64,000 nt of DNA from Paenibacillus alvei DSM 29 (GTDB lineage: Bacteria; Bacillota; Bacilli; Paenibacillales; Paenibacillaceae), in assembly GCF_000293805.1 (NCBI RefSeq), contig NZ_AMBZ01000001.1:186001-250000 (forward strand), in the 5' to 3' direction. Position 1 is the first letter of the stretch; every line of letters begins with the position of its first letter. The notes beneath the pieces are model-generated. The model was not told the DNA's origin, searched no databases, and worked only from the letters and a program-made list of their open reading frames with translations. Below are positions 16,010 to 23,387 of the stretch, piece by piece. Made by a program: the position numbers and the translations under genes.

Positions 16010-17533
16010 TTATTTCAACGACCACACCTGTGTAACCCAATCTGCATAAAAGTCAGGCTCATGAGATACCAGCAGCACTGAACCGTTGTAGCTGCGAAGC
16101 GCCTCAATGAGCGCCTCCTTCGCCCGCACATCCAAGTGATTCGTAGGTTCATCCAACACGAGCACATTGCTGTCCGTGAGCATCAATTCACATAACCGCA
16201 CCTTAGCCTGTTCCCCGCCGCTTAGCGAGCTGAGCGGCTGCCGAATATGCTCCTCCGTTAGCCCAGTCATCGCAAGCAGCTTGCGAATTTGCTGCTGCGT
16301 CAGATCAGTACGGAACGCACATAGTTGATCGAGGGCTGTATCATCGGATACGAACACTTCTTGAGCAAAATAGGCAACCTTTACTCGTTCCCCTTGGTGC
16401 ACGGTACCGTGTAATGGTGATAATTCTCCAAGCAAGGTTTTGAGCAAAGTCGTCTTGCCGACGCCATTATGACCGATAATCGCGATCTTCTCCCCTCGCT
16501 TCATGGACAGATTCAAAGGCCTGCACAACGGCTTGGCATAACCAACCTGCAATCGTTCTGCCTTGATAATTGTCCCCTCTGGCTCCATATTAACTTGGAA
16601 TTCAAATCGCGGCTTCAAGCCTGATATCGGGCGGTCAATCCGTTCCATACGCTCCAGCATCTTCTCCCGGCTCTTAGCCTGCTTCGCCTTGCGAATCTTA
16701 TTTTTCTGGACAAAATCTTCGAGTCTGGCGATTTCCTTCTGTTGTCTACTGTACGCTTCGTGCTGCTGGAGTTTATTAAGCTCGTATACGCTGCGGAATG
16801 CCTCATAGTTGCCGACATAACGCTTAATGTTCTGGTGTTCGACATGGAAGATCGATGTGGCAATCTCATTCAAGAAGGAATTATCATGAGAGATAACTAA
16901 GAAGGCTTGCTTATACCCCTTCAAATAGCCCTTCAGCCAATCAATGTGCACATCATCCAAATAGTTCGTCGGTTCATCCAGCAGGAGAACATGCGGCTCT
17001 TCCAGCAGCAATCTCCCTAGAAGCAGCTTTGTGCGCTGACCTCCGCTCAGCTTCTCGACGCCTCGATCCAGACCGATATCAAGCAGCCCTAAGCCTGCTG
17101 CGATCTGTTCCAGCTTCACTTCAATCTCATAAAATCCCGAATGCTCCAGTCGATGCTGAAGCTCTCCATACTTGGCAAGCCACACCTCCAGATTGTCAGC
17201 ATCTTCGGACATCCTGTGTGCCAGCTCCATCAGGTTCTGTTCCATGGCATAGAGGTGCCCAAATGCCCCGCGCAAATAATCTAACACTGTCGTGCCGGGC
17301 TGTAGGTCAATATGCTGCTGCAGATAGCCTACCTTTACATGAGGAAGCCATTCGACAGTGCCCTTATCGGGCAATAGCTCCCCAGATAGGATCCGCAGCA
17401 AGGTTGATTTTCCAGCTCCATTGCTGCCAACAACTCCAGCATGCTCGCCTGGTAGCAGGCGGAAACTAATATCGAGAAAAATTCGCTTATCCCCATGGTA
17501 ATGGGTTACTTGTTCTACGGATAACATACTCAT
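16010..17533 (-). CDS. ABC-F family ATPase (ribosome-associated, possible antibiotic protection)
   Basis: A 507-residue soluble protein with two ABC cassettes and no membrane domain. Walker A sites are GSNGAGKST and GHNGVGKTT, signatures LSGGQRTKL and LSGGEQAKV, Walker B LLLDEPTNYLDD and LVLDEPTNHLD. A ~80-residue charged linker separates them, the P-site interaction motif of ABC-F proteins (FVQKNKIRKAKQAKSREKML). The family acts on the ribosomal E site as translation factors (EttA/YfmM type) or antibiotic-resistance factors (Vga/Msr/VmlR type). Sequence alone does not settle which. A terminator hairpin in its 5' leader favours drug-inducible control. ATG 17533 follows AAAGGAG. Confidence 0.88.
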   Translation of the reverse strand: MSMLSVEQVTHYHGDKRIFLDISFRLLPGEHAGVVGSNGAGKSTLLRILSGELLPDKGTVEWLPHVKVGYLQQHIDLQPGTTVLDYLRGAFGHLYAMEQNLMELAHRMSEDADNLEVWLAKYGELQHRLEHSGFYEIEVKLEQIAAGLGLLDIGLDRGVEKLSGGQRTKLLLGRLLLEEPHVLLLDEPTNYLDDVHIDWLKGYLKGYKQAFLVISHDNSFLNEIATSIFHVEHQNIKRYVGNYEAFRSVYELNKLQQHEAYSRQQKEIARLEDFVQKNKIRKAKQAKSREKMLERMERIDRPISGLKPRFEFQVNMEPEGTIIKAERLQVGYAKPLCRPLNLSMKRGEKIAIIGHNGVGKTTLLKTLLGELSPLHGTVHQGERVKVAYFAQEVFVSDDTALDQLCAFRTDLTQQQIRKLLAMTGLTEEHIRQPLSSLSGGEQAKVRLCELMLTDSNVLVLDEPTNHLDVRAKEALIEALRSYNGSVLLVSHEPDFYADWVTQVWSLK

Positions 17534-17622
17534 TTCATTCTCTCCTTTAACGTGTGCATAATCATGCTCAACGCCAAGCGAGAGAACAGCCTAATAAAGA
17601 GTTATTCAAATCGGTATGCAAA

Positions 17623-17656
17623 ATAGGGCAAGGCGAACAAACGCCTTGCCCTATAC
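17623..17656 (-). promoter_or_regulatory. Leader terminator hairpin (candidate attenuator) upstream of ABC-F gene
   Basis: A perfect 12-base-pair stem (TAGGGCAAGGCG / CGCCTTGCCCTA, 6-base loop) is followed on the minus strand by TTTT. It stands about 90 bases before the ABC-F start codon. The lipoprotein gene upstream already has its own terminator at 17962-17993, so this one is best placed to control the ABC-F leader. A 16-codon open frame (17744-17694, minus) lies just ahead, without a clear ribosome site. Nine-base inverted repeats CTGTTCTTC / GAAGAACAG further upstream could form alternative folds. The attenuation role is inference. Confidence 0.5.
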
Positions 17657-17961
17657 AAATATCCCTATATAGATTCATCCAAAAAGCTTCAGGTTACGCC
17701 GCACTGCAGCTGTTCTGCATAGTGATCGTGCGCCTAAGCTTCATAGAGACATACTTGTATATGAAAAAGGAATCGGTTCTTTATCTACTGTTCTTCGATT
17801 TGGCGTTAAGCTAAAAATGGGCAGACTTCTCCCGTCTTAAGCCAATTTCCGTTGAAGAACAGTTGACAATACCGCCATCCCCTTTCTAATCCTTATCCTC
17901 ATAAAATGGTATTACGAGGAAAATGATACATGATCTATGCTAGTCCTGTCAAGAATATGCA

Positions 17962-17993
17962 AAAAACCGCTGAATCCGATGGATCCAGCGGTA
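17962..17993 (-). terminator. Terminator of DUF6612-like lipoprotein gene (copy 1)
   Basis: Minus strand ACCGCTGGATCC, short loop, GGATTCAGCGGT then TTTTTTG. It begins 17 bases past the stop. Its arms resemble those of the terminator after the paralogous upstream gene. Confidence 0.85.
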
Positions 17994-18009
17994 TGTATTC
18001 GTACGATGA

Positions 18010-18783
18010 TTAAGCCGCGTTATCTACTACTTCCTTCGGCACCTTAATTTCGGCCACTTCATTGTGCTTAGAAATGGTGCTTGTCATTTTCATACTGATT
18101 GAAATCTTCTGTCCGTTCTCTTCCCCTTCGAGCACGAGTGTAAAGTCACTCTTCGTAGGGAAGAAATTATCCTTGTTCACACCATATGCCATCGTAAGCG
18201 TCTTGACGTTCATCTTGCCTAGCGCCTCTGCTGCTTCTGCGCCAGATGACTCGGACAACAACGTCTTCGCCAGCTCCTTGCCCTTATCGCCGGACACATC
18301 CGTAGTCATCATATACTCATTGCCTTCAAGAGTGATTTTCGCTTCCTTCTCCAGTGACTTGAATTTGTCCAAATTTTGCGTCAAGCTTGTTTGGCTTTTG
18401 ATGTTCGCTTCCCATTGGCTCTTCAACTCATCTGGAACCTTGGCCCATTCGCCATTAACCTGAGAGTATACCCCTTCTTTGGCGAAATATTGTTTAATCG
18501 TTTGGTTTGTTTGGTCAGACACAATAGACGTATCTTGATAGAAGCCAAGCGGCTCCTTTGTGAAGTCGGTTTTGATTTTGATATCCGATTTTTGTTCCTG
18601 ACTGCTATCGCCTTGAACTGCATTTACTTGCTCGACATGAACATCCAATGAATAGCTTTTCAATGTCTTATCTGCCTCAGTTGCCTTTTGAATCAACTCT
18701 TCCGCCGTAGGCGTTGATTTGCCGCAAGCGGTTAATCCTAGAACTACCACGATCCCAACTAGTACTGCCTTCCACTTTTTCAA
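18010..18783 (-). CDS. DUF6612-type lipoprotein (copy 1 of tandem pair)
   Basis: A 257-residue lipoprotein. The signal peptide ends in the lipobox LTAC (Cys20), then a Ser/Thr-rich spacer and a beta-rich domain like the LolA/LppX clamp fold (DUF6612 family). Shared blocks with the next gene are ELIQKATEADKTLKSYS, TKEPLGFYQ, GVYSQVNGEWAKVPDE, AYGVNKDNFFPTKSD and ISKHNEVAEIKVPKEV. The role is unknown; such proteins may bind lipids or hydrophobic molecules at the outer face of the membrane. The start is TTG (minus, 18783) after GGGAGGCAG; no ATG alternative fits. Each copy has its own terminator, suggesting separate transcription. Confidence 0.8.
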   Translation of the reverse strand: MKKWKAVLVGIVVVLGLTACGKSTPTAEELIQKATEADKTLKSYSLDVHVEQVNAVQGDSSQEQKSDIKIKTDFTKEPLGFYQDTSIVSDQTNQTIKQYFAKEGVYSQVNGEWAKVPDELKSQWEANIKSQTSLTQNLDKFKSLEKEAKITLEGNEYMMTTDVSGDKGKELAKTLLSESSGAEAAEALGKMNVKTLTMAYGVNKDNFFPTKSDFTLVLEGEENGQKISISMKMTSTISKHNEVAEIKVPKEVVDNAA

Positions 18784-18902
18784 AATCGTCTGCCTCCCAA
18801 AATAGAATCCTTTCTCATCTTAACGAATCTATGACAGCAGACAAAGTGAGCATAGCCCTAATCCGATACAGTAACTAGTAGGATAGGACTATTCATCAAA
18901 TA

Positions 18903-18937
18903 AAAAACCGCCGAATCCATAGATTCGACGGTTTTGG
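18903..18937 (-). terminator. Terminator of DUF6612-like lipoprotein gene (copy 2)
   Basis: Minus strand ACCGTCGAATC, 4-base loop, GATTCGGCGGT then TTTTTTA. It begins 15 bases past the stop, and resembles the copy-1 terminator in sequence. Confidence 0.85.
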
Positions 18938-18951
18938 ATATGCACTTGCAA

Positions 18952-19812
18952 TTATTTTACGCTGTCCAATACTTCTTTCGGCACCTTAATTTCGCCAATC
19001 TCATTATGCTTGGAGAACGTGCTGTTCATAACCATATGAATTTCAACTTTTTGGCCTTGCTCCTCTACGTCCATCGTCATATCAACATCAGATTTCGTAG
19101 GGAGATGCGTATCCTTGTTCACACCATATGTCATTTTAATGCTTTTAATATTCATTTGATCCAACATCGCTGCCATTTGCGGGTTGCTATTCGAACCAGA
19201 TTGGCTCATTAACGACTTCGCCAGTTCCTTCATCCCGTCACCGGACAAATCTGCAGTCAAGATATAGTCATTTCCTGCTTCGGATACTTTCGTATCTTTC
19301 GCAATCGATTTGAATTGTTCCAAGGACTGCTCCGGGCTTGCCCCTTTTTCGGCACCTTCCAGTACTTGCGCCTTCATATCATCCGGCATCTTCGTCCATT
19401 GCCCGTTCATTTGCGAATAAACGCCATCCTTCGAAATATACTGAACAATCTTTTGCTCGCCTTGTCCCGTTACGGTCATTGTCATTTCTTGATACAGGTT
19501 GAACGGCTCTTTCGTTATGTCGCTTTTCAGCTTCATTTCTGTATTTTGCTCTTGCTTCTGCTCCCCTTGGCTAATCGTAAGATCCGTCTTAATTTGGGCT
19601 TCCATAGCGAAATTCTTGAGCGATTTGCTTGCATCAATTGATTTTTGAATAAGTTCATCGACAGATGGAAGCGAAGCTTCTTTTTTCTCCGTATCAGTTG
19701 TCGTCTGTGCTGTAGAAGAGCTGTTTGTTCCGGCAGCGTCTTTTTTATCTCCACAAGCCGTCATGCTTACTACTAATATTGCCCCCAATAATAGTGCAAC
19801 CCATTTTTTCAA
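18952..19812 (-). CDS. DUF6612-type lipoprotein (copy 2 of tandem pair)
   Basis: A 286-residue paralogue of the downstream lipoprotein. Lipobox MTAC (Cys20), a longer low-complexity Ser/Thr/Ala spacer (residues ~25-50), then the same domain (SVDELIQKSIDASKSLKNF, TKEPFNLYQEM, GVYSQMNGQWTKMPDD, SKHNEIGEIKVPKEV). The start is TTG (19812, minus) preceded by GGGGGTAA, mirroring copy 1. The copies differ throughout, so the duplication is not recent. Function is unknown. It is divergent from the YpsA-like gene. Confidence 0.8.
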   Translation of the reverse strand: MKKWVALLLGAILVVSMTACGDKKDAAGTNSSSTAQTTTDTEKKEASLPSVDELIQKSIDASKSLKNFAMEAQIKTDLTISQGEQKQEQNTEMKLKSDITKEPFNLYQEMTMTVTGQGEQKIVQYISKDGVYSQMNGQWTKMPDDMKAQVLEGAEKGASPEQSLEQFKSIAKDTKVSEAGNDYILTADLSGDGMKELAKSLMSQSGSNSNPQMAAMLDQMNIKSIKMTYGVNKDTHLPTKSDVDMTMDVEEQGQKVEIHMVMNSTFSKHNEIGEIKVPKEVLDSVK

Positions 19813-20019
19813 AATTTTTACCCCCTAAATGTTAGTACACTTACTCATATTAACCAATGCATACGTCTCTGCAACAGGGATTTTAGAACTAAAACATGTG
19901 TCAAAACCGTAGAGGAAACTAGATATTTAGACCTAGTTAACGTAAAATTTATTCATTTCTGGCTGTACAGTCTATAATCATCCTATACAGACATATACGT
20001 TCTTCGGAGGATTCATGCA

Positions 20020-20580
20020 TTGAAAAATCTACTTGTCACCGGCTACCGAGCACATGAGCTTGGTATTTATAGCAACAAGCATCAAGGCATTCCTTATATA
20101 CGCAAGGCTATTGAATCTCGGCTAATCCCCCTTCTGGAGGAAGGGCTGGAATGGGTCATTACTCCTGGACAATACGGAGTCGACTTATGGGCTTGCGAGA
20201 CTGCCATTTCGCTGAAGAGTCAGTATCCTCAATTGAAGTGCTCAATCATAACGGCGTATGCCAACCCAGAAGCACAGTGGAGCGAGGAGAAGCAGGCCTA
20301 TTTTGAAGAAATTATGCGCGGCATTGATTATTATGGAACGGTAAGCAATGCGCCCTATAGCGGCAAGTGGCAGTTCATTGCAAGGGATGACTTGCTCTTT
20401 CGCAAATCAGATGGCATTCTGCTCGTCTATGATGAGGATGCTGGGGAGGCAAGTCCGAAGTTCACGAAGGAGCGTGCCTTGAAGAAGCAGGAGGAAGAAG
20501 GCTATATCTATATCAGTATCGGAGCAGAAGAGATTCAGGCTATCGCCGATGAGGAAAGAAGCAATATGTTCTTCGAATGA
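20020..20580 (+). CDS. YpsA-like SLOG family protein (DUF1273)
   Basis: A 186-residue member of the YpsA/DUF1273 branch of the SLOG Rossmann superfamily. Signature segments are VTGYRAHELGIY near the start, WVITPGQYGVDLWACETA with the Gly-rich nucleotide loop, and DGILLVYDEDAGEASPK. SLOG proteins bind nucleotide-derived ligands; YpsA of B. subtilis affects cell division and oxidative stress. The start is TTG 20020, nine bases after CGGAGG; the ATG five bases earlier runs into a stop after two codons. The length agrees with YpsA (~180). Role in this organism is not shown by context. Confidence 0.85.
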   Translation: MKNLLVTGYRAHELGIYSNKHQGIPYIRKAIESRLIPLLEEGLEWVITPGQYGVDLWACETAISLKSQYPQLKCSIITAYANPEAQWSEEKQAYFEEIMRGIDYYGTVSNAPYSGKWQFIARDDLLFRKSDGILLVYDEDAGEASPKFTKERALKKQEEEGYIYISIGAEEIQAIADEERSNMFFE

Positions 20581-20603
20581 GGAATATACGGAATGAAAGA
20601 TCC

Positions 20604-20646
20604 TGAAAAAAGAACCTGCTTATGCGATTGACGGGCGGGTTCTTCT
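20604..20646 (+). terminator. Terminator of YpsA-like gene
   Basis: AGAACCTGC ... GCGGGTTCT pairs (one G-U) within A-rich 5' and T-containing 3' flanks, about 25 bases after the stop. Confidence 0.55.
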
Positions 20647-20657
20647 GCTTGCGCAAA

Positions 20658-20741
20658 TTAGTTCAACCGATCCAGCATCTCGTACTTGTTGCCGCAAGGG
20701 TCTTTGAAATAAACCGCGTATTAGGTCGGACTGATCGGCAT
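20658..20741 (-). pseudogene. Remnant of a glyoxalase/VOC family gene (C-terminus)
   Basis: Read on the minus strand, the frame gives MPISPT, an in-frame TAA (20721-20723), then YAVYFKDPCGNKYEMLDRLN and TAA at 20658-20660. YAVYF-DP-GNKYE is the closing strand of vicinal-oxygen-chelate proteins, whose Glu is a metal ligand. Nothing upstream continues the domain: the frame runs into the SRPBCC gene, which ends at 20743. So only about 27 codons of a lost gene persist, probably a deletion scar. Confidence 0.6.
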
Positions 20742-20742
20742 A

Positions 20743-21180
20743 TTAGGATTGGGAAGTTTGCTCCCGAATTGCAGCCAATACGTCTTCCCAGTGCAGCTTC
20801 ATCTGCTCACGCGTAACCGGGTGATCCAAATTTTCCTGGTGGAAACTGATCGTTGTTTTGTCTGGTTGATTGGACAGCAGCCGAATTTGCAGCGTGGACG
20901 GCTCCACCCACTCCTTCTTCGACCATCGTAAACGGAGCTGCTGGTACGGTTTGACGACCCGGAATTGGCCGGAAATGCCTTCTGCGGATCGAAAGGTCTC
21001 CCCCACGCTAAAGGACAGGGGCGATACGGTTCCAATCCATAGCTTCAAGCCTTCGGCAGAGGTTAGGTACGCCCATGCTCGTTCTGGCGAGATCAACTGC
21101 GTTCTTCGAACCCCTACCTGATAGCCCATCGAAGCCGTTAGACCGACAATCTTGTTCGATGTGGATCTTTTACTTATCAT
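20743..21180 (-). CDS. SRPBCC/AHSA1-like protein
   Basis: A 145-residue START/Bet v1-fold protein of the Aha1-related SRPBCC group (ISPERAWAYLTSAEGLKLWIG, LRLRWSKKEWVEPSTLQIRL, REQMKLHWEDVLAAIREQ). Members bind hydrophobic ligands or modulate partners; many are uncharacterised and lie beside small regulators. The start is ATG 21180 after GAGAAGGGA. It lies 50 bases downstream of the TetR gene on the same strand and is probably co-transcribed under the TetR-controlled promoter. It ends next to a VOC remnant, so a third gene of the operon may have been lost. Confidence 0.75.
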   Translation of the reverse strand: MISKRSTSNKIVGLTASMGYQVGVRRTQLISPERAWAYLTSAEGLKLWIGTVSPLSFSVGETFRSAEGISGQFRVVKPYQQLRLRWSKKEWVEPSTLQIRLLSNQPDKTTISFHQENLDHPVTREQMKLHWEDVLAAIREQTSQS

Positions 21181-21230
21181 CGTATCCCTTCTCTCATTTT
21201 TATTGTCCGTACTTACAACGCACAAAACTA

Positions 21231-21818
21231 TCAGGGACTCACCCCCCTAACGAACAACTCAATGCTCGACTCTATAAATGCCTGATAGGATACTTTCGTA
21301 ATCGTCGTCGCCCCAAATAGCTGTGTCATAAATGCTCCGTAATTCATCCACATAAACGTGATTGCCTGCGTTTCTGCGTCTATCTGAATCATACGATTTC
21401 TACTCTGCATGTCGGTAAAATATTGCGTCAGCAGTTCCAGCAATTTGCGCGGATGCTTCTGAGCCTTCTCACGGATTTCGATCAATTCGTCGTCCCTTAA
21501 GACGATGAGGAACAATTTGCGATTACGGTCCATGATCTCATGATACATCTGGCTAATCCCAAGCAGATCCTTCCCCAGATCCCAAGTCACTGTCTCGTTA
21601 AAGATCCGGGTCATTTCAACCGAATAATGATAACGGTCAACCGCATTCTCCAGCAAATTGAGTTTGCTCCCGAAATTGCGGAACAAGGTCATCTCACTGA
21701 CGCCCGCTGCTGATGCGATTTCCTTGGTCGATACACCCTTGTAGCCTTTCTCAGCCATTAAGTCGATGGCAGCGAGCATCAGCCTGCTTTTGCTGTCCAA
21801 GGTCTGCTTGTCTTTCAC
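21231..21818 (-). CDS. TetR/AcrR family regulator
   Basis: A 195-residue regulator. The HTH is in residues ~12-58 (AAIDLMAEKGYKGVSTKEIASAAGVSEMTLFRNFGSK) and a variable helical ligand domain follows. A perfect promoter with a palindrome just downstream of it precedes the gene, so it very likely represses itself together with the downstream SRPBCC gene. The ligand and other targets cannot be told. The start is ATG 21818; GGAAGGTGATC precedes it. Confidence 0.88.
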   Translation of the reverse strand: MKDKQTLDSKSRLMLAAIDLMAEKGYKGVSTKEIASAAGVSEMTLFRNFGSKLNLLENAVDRYHYSVEMTRIFNETVTWDLGKDLLGISQMYHEIMDRNRKLFLIVLRDDELIEIREKAQKHPRKLLELLTQYFTDMQSRNRMIQIDAETQAITFMWMNYGAFMTQLFGATTITKVSYQAFIESSIELFVRGVSP

Positions 21819-21859
21819 ATGATCACCTTCCTGGTACTCTTCGAACGATACAATAGATA

Positions 21860-21875
21860 GTTAGTGCTCACTAAC
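21860..21875 (-). promoter_or_regulatory. TetR operator palindrome
   Basis: GTTAGTG-CT-CACTAAC is a perfect 7-2-7 inverted repeat about 42 bases before the TetR start codon and just past the predicted transcription start. Size and symmetry suit a TetR dimer; autoregulation is inference. Confidence 0.65.
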
Positions 21876-21888
21876 ATTTAATATGTTA

Positions 21889-21917
21889 ATATTATCCTTA
21901 TCTATCCTGAGTGTCAA
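21889..21917 (-). promoter_or_regulatory. Sigma-A promoter of the TetR-SRPBCC operon
   Basis: Minus strand TTGACA (21912-21917), a 17-base spacer, and TAATAT (21889-21894). Both hexamers are close to consensus and the operator lies directly downstream. Confidence 0.75.
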
Positions 21918-22103
21918 TGACCTTTTTTGCGGTGTTGCATGCAAACAACCGATTGACGCTGTATAAATAAGAGCTGTGTATTTTCATGGGTTTTGTTCTA
22001 CATGAGAAGAGTTCAGCTTTTTCAACAGTTTGATCGGTATTTGCGCTCTGCAGTATTTAAAATTTTTCTGCTCGTTAGCGTAACAATTATTCCTCGATAA
22101 ATA

Positions 22104-22141
22104 ACAACAGCAACAGGATACAAGAATTCTGTTGCTGTTAG
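22104..22141 (-). terminator. Terminator of Nudix gene
   Basis: AACAGCAACAG (22106-22116) pairs with CTGTTGCTGTT (22129-22139), followed on the minus strand by gttattta. It stands about 100 bases past the Nudix stop. The neighbouring 21918-22103 shows no gene. Confidence 0.6.
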
Positions 22142-22243
22142 CAGTTTTGTTCTGTTTTGTCGCTCCACCACATTATTTCCCGGAAAATGTTGCGCCCCAA
22201 CATATTATCACTTGTTCCACTTAAACGAAACTAGATTCAAGTC

Positions 22244-22672
22244 TTATGCTTTTCCTAGTAATCTATCTATTGCCGGCTTCGTGAAGCATGCCAATTGATC
22301 GGGCAGCTCGTTCAGGGAGAACCATCGCATATCCCCGATTGCTCCGTCTGCCTCATTATTGCGCGCTTCGCCTCCCTGTACCGTCGTATCGAAGATAAGT
22401 GACACCCAGTGCTCTTCATTTTCGGGACGGATCGTTTCCGCTGTGCAAAGCAATTGGGTTACGGTAATGTCGAGGTTAACTTCCTCTTTCACCTCACGGA
22501 TAACGCATGCCTCTAACGATTCGTACATATCCAACTTGCCTCCAGGAATGCTCCATGTCCCTTTTTCCGGATTCCGATTGCGCTTGACCAGCAGAATTTC
22601 GCCTTGGTGATTGCGAATTACCGCTCCTACACCTAATTTCGGAATTGCTGTTATCTGATTTGAAATCGTCAT
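22244..22672 (-). CDS. Nudix hydrolase
   Basis: A 142-residue enzyme with an intact Nudix box at residues ~45-66: Gly45, Glu51, then REVKEE with the metal-binding Glu residues. The N-terminus KLGVGAVIRNHQGEILLVKR is typical of ADP-ribose pyrophosphatase/MutT-like single-domain members. It cleaves a nucleoside diphosphate linked to another group; the substrate is not predictable. The start is ATG 22672, seven bases after GAGGTG; the TTG two codons earlier overlaps that site. It is a single gene with its own terminator. Confidence 0.85.
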   Translation of the reverse strand: MTISNQITAIPKLGVGAVIRNHQGEILLVKRNRNPEKGTWSIPGGKLDMYESLEACVIREVKEEVNLDITVTQLLCTAETIRPENEEHWVSLIFDTTVQGGEARNNEADGAIGDMRWFSLNELPDQLACFTKPAIDRLLGKA

Positions 22673-22736
22673 TATCAATCACCTCGTATCGAATATTCAC
22701 TCATTAGACTGTTCAGATTCTGCTATGGTTTCATAA

Positions 22737-22768
22737 AAAAAGGAGTTGCACATTGAGCGCACTCCTCT
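22737..22768 (-). terminator. Terminator of des-desK-desR operon
   Basis: Minus strand AGGAGTGCGC, loop, GTGCAACTCCT followed by TTTTTTT. It lies about 20 bases past the desR stop. Confidence 0.8.
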
Positions 22769-22787
22769 ATTGATATAGATATCCGGC

Positions 22788-23387
22788 TTACTTGAACCAG
22801 CCCTTCTCCTTAAAGCGCGTAATCGCCTCAATACGATTACCCACATTCAGCTTGTCGAGAATAACAGAAATATAGTTGCGCACGGTTCCTGTCGTGATAT
22901 ACAGCTCAGAGGCAATTTCCTTCGTGTTCTTGCCGTCTGCAATCAGGCTGAGCACTTCCTTCTCTCGTTCCGTCAGCGGATTTTCCTCTGCATAAGCCTC
23001 ATCAACCAATTCCGAAGCATAGATGCGTCTGCCCGCCATAATATTGCGGATCGAGTCTGCCAGTTCCTCGCTCGGGCTGTCCTTGAGCAAATATCCATTC
23101 GCGCCAGCTTTTACAGCTCTCTCAAAATACCCCGGACGGGCAAAGGTTGTCAGAATGACGACCTTGCAATCGGAGCCCTTCAATTCCTCGGCCGCATCAA
23201 GCCCACTTTTTCCCGGCATCTCAATATCCATCAGGCAAATATCCGGATTGTGCTGATGAACGAGCTTCACAGCCTCATCTCCATTACTTGCTCGTCCGAC
23301 AACACTCATATCCTCTTCCAAATCCAGCAGAGACGCTAGCGCTCCAAGCAGCATCCGCTGATCTTCCGCAATAACAATTCGTATCAC
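22788..23387 (-). CDS. desR: DesR, NarL-family response regulator of fatty acid desaturase
   Basis: A 199-residue NarL/LuxR-type regulator. The receiver has the acidic pocket and phospho-acceptor Asp54 (CLMDIEMPG), Thr in LTTFAR, and Lys in LLKDSP; the C-terminal HTH is LTEREKEVLSLIADGKNTKEIA. It lies directly downstream of the kinase and desaturase genes, as in Bacillus, where DesR-P activates des in the cold. Asp54 and the ~199-residue length agree with B. subtilis DesR. The start is GTG 23387, overlapping the desK stop by four bases with AAGGAGG before it. Confidence 0.92.
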   Translation of the reverse strand: MIRIVIAEDQRMLLGALASLLDLEEDMSVVGRASNGDEAVKLVHQHNPDICLMDIEMPGKSGLDAAEELKGSDCKVVILTTFARPGYFERAVKAGANGYLLKDSPSEELADSIRNIMAGRRIYASELVDEAYAEENPLTEREKEVLSLIADGKNTKEIASELYITTGTVRNYISVILDKLNVGNRIEAITRFKEKGWFK

